The notes beneath the pieces are model-generated. The model was not told the DNA's origin and made no database searches. It saw nothing but the letters and a program-made list of their open reading frames with translations. Source: Spirosoma sp. (GTDB taxonomy: Bacteria; Bacteroidota; Bacteroidia; Cytophagales; Spirosomataceae). From it: a stretch of 14,074 nucleotides of DNA. Shown here piece after piece: positions 1 through 9,900 of the stretch. The translations under genes and the position numbers were made by a program. The stretch lies in contig JANXVQ010000121.1 in the NCBI GenBank assembly GCA_025351545.1, forward strand, positions 1-14,074, given 5' to 3'. Every line of letters starts with the position of its first letter. Positions within the stretch are counted from its first letter, which is position 1.

Positions 1-597
1 GTTGGATTATCGTCGGCAACGATTGGGTCGGGTATGGCATTTGACCCTATGCTGATGAAAACCGCTATGGCTACACAGCATACGATGGGGGGCTATGATC
101 GAGAGCTGGAGACTAATATAGTCCTGAGCGGACACAAGATAGCTTATTTAGAAAAGGCCTTTATTTACGACGAAAAAGTAGCAAATCGGGTGGTATTTCA
201 AAACCAGCGTACTCGTTGGATAGCCGCTCAATGGCAGTTCCTGAAGTTTTACTTTTGGCGCGGTATTACCGAGTTTTTACATGGTCGTTGGGCGGGTGGT
301 TTCAAGATAATACAGTCTGTTCTTTTGCCTAAAATTTTGCTTTTAGGATTGCTGTTTGTCTGTGTACTTATTGGCGTACTATCTGGTGATTCATTTCTAT
401 TGCAAGCTCCGTTAGTTTTGTTACTTACTTTGTGCATAAGTTTACTTATTTCCATACCGACTTATTTATGGAAACTCATTACATTACGTGAAATATTGCT
501 AATTCCGGTACTAATGATGAGTTTTGTTCGGGCGGTGTTAAATATGCGTAAAGCCTTTAAGCGATTCATGCATACACCCCATACAAGTACGCCTTAA
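1..597 (+). CDS. Glycosyltransferase family 2, C-terminal part (5' end outside the window)
   Basis: The reading frame is open from base 1 and ends at TAA 595-597, giving 198 residues of a protein whose start lies upstream. An ATG at 34 exists, but the residues before it (GSGMAF context) are typical internal glycosyltransferase sequence, so it is not the real start. Visible family marks are GSGMAF, the acidic GGYDRELE stretch where GT2 enzymes carry the catalytic-base ED region, and QNQRTRW, matching the QxxRW acceptor-site motif of processive GT2 enzymes (cellulose, chitin and hyaluronan synthase type). Three hydrophobic segments follow, encoded at about 304-380, 394-470 and 490-540, suggesting a C-terminal membrane anchor. 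The likely role is sugar transfer at the inner membrane during exopolysaccharide synthesis, fitting the export genes downstream. The sugar cannot be deduced. The frame and family are well supported; the exact polymer is unknown. Confidence 0.85.
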   Translation, partial: VGLSSATIGSGMAFDPMLMKTAMATQHTMGGYDRELETNIVLSGHKIAYLEKAFIYDEKVANRVVFQNQRTRWIAAQWQFLKFYFWRGITEFLHGRWAGGFKIIQSVLLPKILLLGLLFVCVLIGVLSGDSFLLQAPLVLLLTLCISLLISIPTYLWKLITLREILLIPVLMMSFVRAVLNMRKAFKRFMHTPHTSTP

Positions 598-804
598 GTG
601 TTTTCACTATGTGACAATTTGACTATATAACAGTCATAAAAGATAGTAAATCATTACTTGAACAGATAAATAAAACAGGTAATCGAATGAGTTTAGTTGA
701 CCCCACCATTTAATAATATTTGCCCATCTCACCGTCGAATAAACAAGCTGTTAGCAGCCGCTATTAATTGACATGAGCTGTATATATAATCGGCATTATA
801 AGTT
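598..804. other. AT-rich intergenic gap, no gene seen
   Basis: These 207 bases are clearly AT-richer than the flanking genes and hold no convincing reading frame. They probably contain the promoter of the downstream export genes, but I could not place one: there is no exact Bacteroidota TAnnTTTG box at good spacing from a TTG. A TTGACA (768-773) and a TATAAT (785-790) are only 11 bases apart. Small inverted repeats at 604-614 (TCAC/GTGA) and 620-636 (TGACT/AGTCA) have stems of 4-5 bp, too weak to call a terminator for the glycosyltransferase gene. Confidence 0.6.
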
Positions 805-1638
805 ATGTTCAGGATGAAATTTCGTTTTTGGGGCGTACCGTCAGGCGTAACGTTTCAGGTTAGTCTTCTTCTGTTAATAGGACTGTTTTTAACTTCAGTT
901 TGCTTCGGGCAAATTAAAGGAGCGCGAGGTATGGTTTCTTTCGGTTCGTCATCCGGATTAGCCGATGACACCCTTTATCTGGATATCGATCAGGATGTTG
1001 CAGTTCAGTTGCTACCGTTCGATGACTTGATGAAAGTAGCCGTGGTTCACTCTCCGCTCCTTAAATATCAGAGTGAAGTGTCCAATTCATTGAACTCATC
1101 CTACCGGGTAGCAAAGGTTCAGATTCTGCAAAATGTGGCGGGATTTGCGAACTATTCGACGGGGACTCAATCTATCGTATCGTCAGGAACAACAACAATA
1201 ACTGGTCGGGATGCCCTCGGGCAAATTGCGAATGGCTATCGTGTTGGTGTTGATGTTCGGTTACCGCTTTATGAGCTATTTGGTCGTAAACATCAAGTGC
1301 GTCAGGCTTATTCAAATTATCGGGCGTCGGTTATTCAGAAAGAAATCATTGAACTGGAATTGAAACGTGATCTGATTGGTATTTATCAGGATATGATTAC
1401 GACCCAGCAAGTGCTGAAAGTTCGGTTGATTGATGAGCAAGCTTCTTTAACGGCTCTTCGGGTTTCTGAAATTGAAATTCAGAAGGGACGGACAACATCG
1501 GATGCTATGGCTATTGTCACAAGTCGGTACGTACAGGCAAAGACGTCGTCGGAGCAGTCAAAAGGTGATTTTCTGAAGAATGTCCATTATTTTGAAGCGT
1601 TGGTGGGTATGCCTATTCAGCGGCTGAAACGTAACTAA
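805..1638 (+). CDS. Short TolC/OEP-like outer-membrane export protein
   Basis: This 277-residue protein has a signal peptide: a basic start, a hydrophobic core (SLLLLIGLFL) and a probable signal-peptidase-I site near VCFG/Q. The mature part starts with a TolC-type pattern (LLPFDDLMKVAVVHSPLL), then a central strand-like segment (YRVGVDVRLPLYELFGR) followed by long helices rich in Gln, Glu and Ser, as in outer-membrane efflux proteins. Usual TolC-family members are about 400-500 residues with two such repeats. This one has about one, so it is half length. An in-frame TAA at 799-801 bounds the start to ATG 805, or possibly ATG 814. There is no Shine-Dalgarno sequence. The next gene starts 9 bases after its stop, so the two are probably co-transcribed. 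The inferred role is an outer-membrane partner of the co-polymerase in polysaccharide export. The distant-family call is fairly sure; the function is not. Confidence 0.75.
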   Translation: MFRMKFRFWGVPSGVTFQVSLLLLIGLFLTSVCFGQIKGARGMVSFGSSSGLADDTLYLDIDQDVAVQLLPFDDLMKVAVVHSPLLKYQSEVSNSLNSSYRVAKVQILQNVAGFANYSTGTQSIVSSGTTTITGRDALGQIANGYRVGVDVRLPLYELFGRKHQVRQAYSNYRASVIQKEIIELELKRDLIGIYQDMITTQQVLKVRLIDEQASLTALRVSEIEIQKGRTTSDAMAIVTSRYVQAKTSSEQSKGDFLKNVHYFEALVGMPIQRLKRN

Positions 1639-1647
1639 ACGAAACGT

Positions 1648-3837
1648 ATGTCAATCGATGTCTTTTTGCGCTTACTGAAACAGCATATATTCTGGTTCAT
1701 TTTTATTCCCTGTGTAACGGCTGGTATGGCGTTTTACATGACTCGGAATGAGCCTAAAGTCTATAAGTCGCAGGCCAGCCTTTATACGGGTTTAGTTTCA
1801 CGTTATTCCCTCCTTTCCGATAAGCAGAATGCCTTTACGGACCGATCGGCCAGCGCCTTTGACAATATTCTGACGACCCTCAATTCAAGGGAAACGCTGC
1901 TCCAGATTGGAATAAGCCTATTGAGTGACCATCTTCGACTTCGGCAGCCAGACACGCTTATGTTAGCAAATGCTGGTTTTCAGGAACTACATAGGGCTAT
2001 TTCTCCCGGTTGGGAAGACTTGTTTTTTATTGCGGGTGATTCGATTCAATTGCATCGGACCATCGACAGTCTGGCCAAGTCACAGGTCGACAATCCTGTG
2101 AAAACCCTGCTATTGAAATCGGACTCCTATTATTCCGTTCTACATCTGGGCGAGAACCTGAAAGCGACGGCCCGGAAGAATACCAACGATGTGTTGCTGA
2201 TGGAATATGAGTCTGACGACCCGGCAGTGTCTCAGCGAACGCTTAGTTATGCCATTGATATTCTGAATAAACGCTACGCAATTCTCAAGACGTCAGAAAC
2301 CAATTCGGTAATTGGGTATTACGAAGCCAAATTACAGAAAGCTAAAGAGAAACTGGCACAGGCCGAAGCCAGCCTGCGGGCGTTTAGTGCAAAACACCAG
2401 TTACTGGACTATGATGAAGAAGCCCGCAATGTTGCTTCATCCCGCGAGGCTTTGAATAATGAGTACAATCAGGAGCTGATGCGCAAGAATGCCGCTAAAG
2501 CTTCTTTAGATGCGCTTAATCGGCGTATGGGTCAGCAAGGCAGCGTTCGTTCGGCCAACAATGACCTGAACGACAGGCAGAAGAAACTAACGGATATTGA
2601 GAATAAACTGGCGAATGCCCGGGCATATGGACAGCCTAAAAATGTAATTAGTCAGTTGCAGGTGAGCGTGGCTCAGGCGCAGGAAGAATTGAAAATCAGT
2701 GCGCAGAAATACGATGCCGCTGCCAACTCAAACGATGCAATTCCTACTCAAACAATGGCCAATGACAGGCTGACCAAATCGTTGGAATACGAAGAGTCTG
2801 GTGCCCGATTGGAACTGTATCAGAAGCGTATGGACGACTATCAGGCTAAAACCAGTGAATATGGGCCGTTGGGTTCGCAACTTCGCAAGCTTAACCGGAA
2901 TTTAGCCATTGTCGAAAAAGAATATCTAGACCTGCTGCAGAACGTAGATCAGTCACGCACTCGCCGTCAGGATGTGGCCATTGGTGGTACGCTTGAAGTG
3001 ATGGATGCACCTGATTTTCCGCTTGTACCTCAAGCCTCTAAACGCATACAATTAGTAGCCGTTGGGATAGGCGTCGGCCTGTTCATTGCCCTGCTGCTCA
3101 CCGCTTTGCGTTTTATGCTGGATAAGCGGATTCAGTCGCCTGAACAAGCCGAAATCCTCGTTGGCATACCTGTTGCCGCTTTATTTCCAACGGTAAAAAA
3201 TCCACTTATTTACTCAAGAACAACGCGGGCATCGCGGAGTATGTTTGAGCAGCTTTTCAATGCTATTAATATTGAAGCCTCTCAGAACGGCGTCAAACCT
3301 TATCCCCCAATTATCACGCTGTTTAGCATTCGTTCAAAACAGGGGAAAAGCTGGCTTGCTAATGGACTGGCTCAATTATACGGTAACGCTGATCAGAAAG
3401 TAGCCTACTGTTATCCGCGTGTGACGGGGAATGAGCAACGGGAACACCAGAACGGTATTACGTATTTTCCGTATACCATTCGTCCCGATTTTATGAACGT
3501 GACGGGTATCGATTACCTGCTCGATTACGACCAGGGATTTGACATCTCGCACTATGACCGTATTCTTCTTGAGGTTCCCGCTCTGATTAATAATCAAATT
3601 CCGGCTTATCTGCTTAACAGCAGCGCCTTATCGCTTCTGGTTATTGATGCCAGTAGTTCCTGGGCACGGGCTGAAAAACAGCTACTTAGTATGTACGTGC
3701 GCGCAACCAATCAACCGATACTGACGGTATTGAACCGGGTTGAAGAGAATTACGTCGATTTTCCTCGCCGGGCCGATGCTATACAACCGCCTGTAAATCA
3801 GGAACGTGCTGTGCAAAGACAGCGTACTATCCTATAA
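1648..3837 (+). CDS. Wzz/GumC-type polysaccharide co-polymerase with degenerate BY-kinase-like domain
   Basis: This 729-residue inner-membrane protein should control chain length and export of an exopolysaccharide. It has a membrane segment at residues 13-31, a large periplasmic part with long coiled-coil helices (about 225-440, rich in Ala, Lys, Glu and Gln), a PxxPxxP motif (P455, P458, P461) just before the second membrane segment (467-491), and a cytoplasmic C-terminal domain. This order is that of Wzz/Wzc/GumC proteins. The C-terminal domain is placed like a bacterial tyrosine kinase and keeps a GKS (566-568). However, the Walker A' Asp residues are absent (VAYCYPR at 585-591), the Walker B Asp is replaced by Glu (ILLEVP, E642), and there is no C-terminal tyrosine cluster. 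It is probably not an active kinase. The preceding TolC-like stop is in the same frame just upstream, fixing ATG 1648 as the first possible start. It lies 9 bases behind that gene, so the two likely form one operon. Confidence 0.87.
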   Translation: MSIDVFLRLLKQHIFWFIFIPCVTAGMAFYMTRNEPKVYKSQASLYTGLVSRYSLLSDKQNAFTDRSASAFDNILTTLNSRETLLQIGISLLSDHLRLRQPDTLMLANAGFQELHRAISPGWEDLFFIAGDSIQLHRTIDSLAKSQVDNPVKTLLLKSDSYYSVLHLGENLKATARKNTNDVLLMEYESDDPAVSQRTLSYAIDILNKRYAILKTSETNSVIGYYEAKLQKAKEKLAQAEASLRAFSAKHQLLDYDEEARNVASSREALNNEYNQELMRKNAAKASLDALNRRMGQQGSVRSANNDLNDRQKKLTDIENKLANARAYGQPKNVISQLQVSVAQAQEELKISAQKYDAAANSNDAIPTQTMANDRLTKSLEYEESGARLELYQKRMDDYQAKTSEYGPLGSQLRKLNRNLAIVEKEYLDLLQNVDQSRTRRQDVAIGGTLEVMDAPDFPLVPQASKRIQLVAVGIGVGLFIALLLTALRFMLDKRIQSPEQAEILVGIPVAALFPTVKNPLIYSRTTRASRSMFEQLFNAINIEASQNGVKPYPPIITLFSIRSKQGKSWLANGLAQLYGNADQKVAYCYPRVTGNEQREHQNGITYFPYTIRPDFMNVTGIDYLLDYDQGFDISHYDRILLEVPALINNQIPAYLLNSSALSLLVIDASSSWARAEKQLLSMYVRATNQPILTVLNRVEENYVDFPRRADAIQPPVNQERAVQRQRTIL

Positions 3838-3874
3838 TATGGATAGCATTAGCTAGGTAATGGTTAGTAAATAC

Positions 3875-3914
3875 CAGGCAGGCTCATTCGTTGATTGGCG
3901 GATAAGCCTGCCTG
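3875..3914 (+). terminator. Perfect 10-bp inverted repeat between the export genes and the synthetase operon
   Basis: CAGGCAGGCT at 3875-3884 is exactly complementary to AGCCTGCCTG at 3905-3914, with a 20-base loop. It sits 37 bases after the co-polymerase stop and 28 bases before the synthetase start. The stem is GC-rich in an AT-rich gap. No T-run follows, so it is not a textbook intrinsic terminator. It may end the upstream transcript weakly, protect its 3' end, or belong to the leader of the downstream operon. The stem is directly visible; the function is inferred. Confidence 0.45.
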
Positions 3915-3939
3915 TTGAATAGCATCATAATCAATCAAC
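3890..3939 (+). promoter_or_regulatory. Possible leader pseudoknot upstream of the synthetase start
   Basis: GTTGATTG (3890-3897), inside the loop of the 3875-3914 hairpin, is perfectly complementary to CAATCAAC (3932-3939), which ends 3 bases before ATG 3943. One G-U pair (3898 with 3931) could extend it. Both helices can form together as an H-type pseudoknot that would cover the ribosome-landing region of the synthetase mRNA. This needs the transcript to start upstream of about 3875, which is unknown. An 8-bp match in a 105-base gap can also arise by chance. Confidence 0.3.
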
Positions 3940-3942
3940 TGT

Positions 3943-6900
3943 ATGCATGTCGTTAATGACATAACTGTAAGCCGGGACATTCGCATCCCGCTGTTTTTTG
4001 ATTGGGTTGCCCGTGAAAATCCCGATCGGATTGCCGTGGTCGCCAGAGGTCATGATGTGACGTATAAGCAACTCGTCAGCCGGGTAGATAATCTCTGTCA
4101 GACCATTCTCAGTGCCGATTCTAGTGCTAATCTGATTGGTGTGAGTAGTTCGCGCAATCTGGAAATGATTATTGGCGTACTGGCCATATTGAAGGCTGGG
4201 AAAGCATACCTACCCCTCGATCCGGCCTATCCAGTCCAGCGTCTACAACAAATCATTGCTGATTCGGGCCTTCAAACGGCTGTCGCTACGGCTCAGGATA
4301 AAGACTTATTCGAGCAGTTGGGACTTAAGACTGTGGCATCTGACAGTCAGCAAACGTATCCTGCCCAGCCTGTTGTAAACCAGACCAGCACCGCCTATGT
4401 GCTTTATACCTCCGGATCGACTGGCAAACCAAAAGGGGTTTGCATGGGACACGGGCCACTCCTGAACCTGTTGCAATGGCAGAAGAAAAATTCCATTGCT
4501 GGCGTTGGCTCCCGAACGTTGCAGCTGGCCCCGTTGAGTTTTGATGTTTCGTTTCAGGAAATTTTTGCGACCCTCACCACTGGCGGAACGCTGGTTTTAG
4601 TTGATGATGCGTTACGACTTGATTTAAACGCACTCCTTCAATTTATTGATAGCCAGAAGATTAATCGGCTGTTTTTGCCCTTTGTTGCCCTGCAGTATCT
4701 GGCCGAAGCAGCCGTGAGCCTACAGCAGTTTCCCGAAAACCTGCGCGAAATCATGACGGCTGGTGAGCAGTTGAAGATTACTCCTCAAATTGCCCGGTTT
4801 TTTTCGGAACTGCCCAGCTGTGTTCTATATAATCAATATGGCCCTACGGAATGCCACGTTGTAACCCAGCTTAAATTGGACGGTAACCCGGCAAACTGGC
4901 CCCACCTGCCAACTATTGGTATGCCCATTGACCAGGTGAAGCTGTTTATCGTTGACGACAATCTGACTGTTTTGCCCGACGGCGAAGTGGGCGAGCTTTG
5001 TTTTAGTGGCGCCTGTTTAGCAGAAGGTTATCTGAAGCAGCCTAGCCTGACGAATGAGAAATTTATTGAGTTACCCATCCGGCAAACAGAAAAAACCGAA
5101 CGTATTTACCGTACCGGCGATTTAGGTCGTTTGCTGCCCGATGGGAACATTGAGTTTTTAGGTCGTCGGGACGATCAGGTAAAAATCCGGGGCCACCGGG
5201 TCGAACTGGGCGAAATTGAAGTCATTATCAGCCATATGACTGGTATAAAGCAAGCAGTCGTGGCAGTGTGTGAAGGCGCTGATGCTCAGAAACAAGTAGT
5301 GGCGTATCTGGTCACTGCTACCGGCCATACAGATACGTTGGCAGTTCGTCGGGAACTTGAAAAACGATTGCCTGAGCACATGATGCCATCGGCCTTCGTC
5401 TGGATGGATGAATTGCCCAAAACAAGCAGCGGGAAAGTTGACAAAAAACAACTGCCGGAACCCGGACATGATCGCCCGGAACAGACTGTAGCCTACCGAA
5501 AACCCAAATCCAAGCTCGAACAAACGATTGCCAGCATATGGAGTACTGTATTGCGGATTGACAAGGTGGGCCTGGATGATAACTTTTTTGAATTAGGGGG
5601 GAATTCGTTAGTAGCTCAAAAAACTGTAGCGGTCTTAAAACAGGCGCAACATGTTTTACCCGTTACGAAACTGTACCAATATCCAACAATTGCGGGTGTA
5701 GCCCAGTATTTACAGCCAGAAACTTCAAGCCAGCCGAAGCGGGCATCGGGTGAGAAGCAGGAGCCCGAATTAGTTGGGGTGGGTAAGTCAGGCCACCCGG
5801 CAGAGGTTGCCGTCATCGGCATGGCAGGCCGATTTCCGGGGGCGAATACGATTGCGGAGTTATGGAATGTGCTGAAGCAGGGTAAAGAAACAACGCGATT
5901 TTTTACAGATGCTGAGCTAGACTCGTCATTACCTGAGACACTTACGAACGATCCGCTCTACGTTAAAGCAAGGGGCGTAATTGACCAGGCCGATCAATTT
6001 GATGCTCCGTTTTTTGGCCTATCGCCCATGATTGCGCAATTGATGGACCCGCAACAGCGGGTCTTCCTGGAAATTTCCTGGGAAACCCTTGAGCAAACGG
6101 GTTATTTGCCACAACAGTATAGTGGCCGGGTTGGGGTGTTTGCGGGTTGTGGTAACAATACATATTTTCAAAATAACGTACTGAGTCGAAAAGACCTGAT
6201 TGACCAGGTTGGTGAATTTCAGGTGATGACGCTGAACGAAAAAGATTACATAGCCTCCCGCACGGCCTATCAGCTAAATTTAAAAGGCCCCGCTGTTAGT
6301 GTTTACTCCGCTTGTTCGACCTCGTTGCTCGCCATTACGCAAGCTGTTCAAAGCATTCGCAGCGGCCAGTGTGATGTGGCGCTCGCGGGGGGAGCCAGCA
6401 TTACCGCACCCATCAACAGCGGCCATCTGTATCAGGAAGGGGTTATGTTAAGTCTTGATGGCCATTGCCGGTCGTTTGACGCCGATGCACAGGGAACCGT
6501 TTTTAGCGATGGGGCTGGCGTTGTACTCCTGAAAAATCTGGATGCCGCCCGGCGTGATGGCGATACAATTTATGCGGTTATCAAAGGCGTTGGGGTAAAT
6601 AATGATGGCGGAGGCAAGGGTAGTTTCTCGGCTCCCAATGCCGATGGTCAGGCGGGAGCGGTGGCTATGGCGATTGCCGATGCCGATATTGACTCGGCTA
6701 CCATTAGTTATGTGGAAACGCACGGAACGGCAACGCCGGTGGGTGACCCTATTGAGATTGAGGGCTTGACGCAGGCGTTTGGCGAGCAGAATCAAAAGCA
6801 GTTTTGTGCCATTGGCTCCATCAAAAGCAATATGGGGCATCTGACACAAGCTGCGGGCGTGGCTGGTTTCATTAAAACTACGCTGGCTTTATATCATCGA

Positions 6901-9900
6901 CAGATACCGGCGTCGCTGAATTTTTCTACGCCCAACCCCGCTATTGACTTTGCCAATAGCCCGTTTTTTGTCAATACGAGCCTGCGCGACTGGACGTCAG
7001 TCGAAGCAAATCCGCGCCGGGCGGGGGTAAGTTCGTTTGGAGTGGGAGGGACCAATGTACACGTTCTGCTGGAGGAGTTTGACCATGAAACACTACTAGT
7101 TAAGGAGGTTGAACCCGAAAATACACGTGCGGCTCAACTCGTTACGTGGTCGGCCAGGACGTTGGTGAGCCAGAAAGCGTATGCGCACCGACTCGCCGAC
7201 GAACTCAATCAGACCCCTACGCTTAATCTGGCCGATGTAGCGTATACGCTACAGACAACCCGCTCCAGTTTTGCTTATCGTGCCTTTGTCGTGGCAACAA
7301 CGCTGCCCGAATTAAGCGATAAATTACTCGCTGACTCTACTACAGTATTTACGCGAGAAACAGACGAAAGTCCCGATGAAGTTGTCTTTTTGTTTCCGGG
7401 GCAGGGGGCGCAGTACCTCAATATGGGCCGTGCTTTATACGGGAATGAAGCCGTATTTCGGCAGGCAATTGACGAATGTGCCGATCTGTTAACGGATCAC
7501 CTGGACATTGATATTCGTCAAATTATTTATCCGGAAACGCTTAATTCGGAAGCTGAACAGCGGCTGAAAAACACGCGGTATACTCAACCCGCCCTGTTCG
7601 TTACCGAATATGCACTGGCGCAGTTGTGGATGAGTTGGGGGATTGAACCATCCGTGTTTTGCGGACATAGCGTTGGGGAATTTGTGGCTGCGCATCTGTC
7701 AGGCATTTTCACACTGGCCGACACATTGATGCTCATTGCCGCTCGCGGCAAACTGGTGAGCCAACTGCCTCGGGGGAGTATGCTGTCGGTGCGTCTGGAG
7801 GCAGCCCGCGTACAGGCAATGCTTCCATCAACTCTTTCGATGGCCGCCATTAACAGCCATAAGCTTTGTGTAGTGGCGGGTGCCGAAGAACACATCGCCG
7901 ACTTTTCCCGTCTGCTCGACGAGCGAGAAATTCCGAATCAGCCGCTGGCGACCAGCCACGCATTTCATTCTGTGATGATGGACCTCATAGTCGATGACTT
8001 TGCCAGGGTGGTAGCCGGTGTCACCTTAAGTCGGCCAAAAAAGCCCATCGTATCGACCGTAACAGGTGATTGGCTTACGGATGCCCAGGCAATTGACCCG
8101 CAATACTGGGCAACGCACCTTCGCTCGACTGTGCGGTTTGCAGATGCGCTTGATACGATTTTTGCCTTAGGGAAACCACTTCTGCTTGAGGTTGGGCCCG
8201 GCCATGTCACGGCAACGCTCGCCCGGCAACAAGCCGGTAAGAAACCGATTACTGTGCTGCCGGGGGTAGCCAATCAACCTGACTGGCTGGCCACCTGCCA
8301 GTCGATGCTAACCACCCTCGGCCAACTTTATCTGAACGGTTTAGAGCCTGATTGGAACGCATTTTATACCGGTCAAAAGCGGAGTCGGGTAAATTTGCCC
8401 ACCTATGCCTTCGACCGGAAACGCCATTGGATTGATCCTGCCAATGTAGAGTCGAAATACCTTGCGGCTCCTAATCAGATGATAACGGTTCCTGGTCAAG
8501 CGGTTATTACTGAAGCGAATAAGAATGAGCCGCAAGAGATTGCTGTCCAACAAAGACACACCAACATGAGAAAAAGTACGTTGCTTCAAAAGGTAAATCA
8601 ACTGCTCGAAGACGCGTCCGGTATTGAGATGGACAGCGTAGCACCGGATAAAAGTTTTCTGGAAATCGGTTTCGATTCCCTATTGCTGACGCAAGTCGCT
8701 CTAACCGTAAAAAAAGAATTTGGTCTGCCAATAACGTTTCGGCAACTAACCTCCAACTACACTACACCCGACCAACTAGCAGATTACCTAGACCAGACAT
8801 TACCCATTGAGTCGTATCAACCGGCACCAATGCCTGCGCCGACAGCCCTAACTCATCATGTGATTGCTGACCAAACCGGAGCGGCCTTGCCCGTTAGTGA
8901 TACAGCGCTGGGATTAATTGCGCAGCAACTGCAGCTGTTGGCAAAACAGGTGGCACTACTACAGGGAAATAGCCCGCAGACTGCCCCTGTTCCGCAAGTG
9001 ACAGTGCCGGTTAATAAGCCATCCGTAAGTAAGTTGACGGACCCTGCCGTTACTGAAGCTGGATTGACGGATGAGGAAAAAATTGAACTCAAAAAGCCAT
9101 TTGGGGCAACCGCCCGAATAGAACGCCAGGCATCTGTACTGACGGATCAACAACAGGATTTCTTAGCTCAGCTCACGACGCGATACAATCAGAAAACGAA
9201 TAGCAGTAAAACTTACGCCCAACAGCACCGTGCTCAAATGGCTGATCCCCGGGTGGTATCCGGCTTTCGTCCGCTCACCAAAGAGATCGTTTATCCGCTG
9301 GTCGTGAATCGCTCAAAGGGTAGTCGTTTGTGGGATATTGACGGCAATGAATACATTGACGCACTAAATGGATTTGGGTCAAATTTATTTGGCTATCAGC
9401 CCGATTTCATCAAGGAAGCCTTGTACGAACAAATCGAACGTGGGTATGAGGTTGGTCCACAGCACGAATTGGCGGGCGAAGTAAGTCAATTACTTTGTGA
9501 GCTAACGGGAGCTGATCGGGCAGCTTTATGCAATACGGGTTCTGAGGCCGTTCTGGGTACGATGCGAATTGCCCGAACGGTAACGGGCCGGTCGCTGATT
9601 GTTGCTTTTTTGGGCTCGTATCATGGCATTGCCGATGAGGTATTGGTGAGAGGTACTAAAAAGTTGAAGTCGTTTCCGGCGGCACCCGGCATCATGCCGG
9701 AGTCGGTGCAGAACATGCTGATTCTGGATTATGGTACGGACGAAAGCCTGCAAATCATTCGCGAACGGGCACATGAACTGGCCGCTGTTTTGGTTGAACC
9801 CGTGCAAAGTCGGCGACCGGAGTTTGTGCCGATCGAGTTTCTGAAACAGGTGCGGGCTATTACAGCCGCATCGGGAACAGTCCTGATTTTTGATGAAGTT

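Noticed and set aside
249..455. Minus-strand open frame inside the glycosyltransferase
   Set aside because: It is antisense to clear GT2 and membrane-segment coding sequence, with low-complexity content and no family resemblance.
711..722. TAATAATATTTG as a Bacteroidota -7 box
   Set aside because: It has one extra base relative to TAnnTTTG, and the nearest upstream TTG (697-699) is about 14 bases away rather than 19-21.
768..790. TTGACA at 768-773 and TATAAT at 785-790 as a sigma-70 promoter
   Set aside because: The spacing is 11 bases instead of about 17, and Bacteroidota promoters normally use TTG and TAnnTTTG boxes. I found no properly spaced pair.
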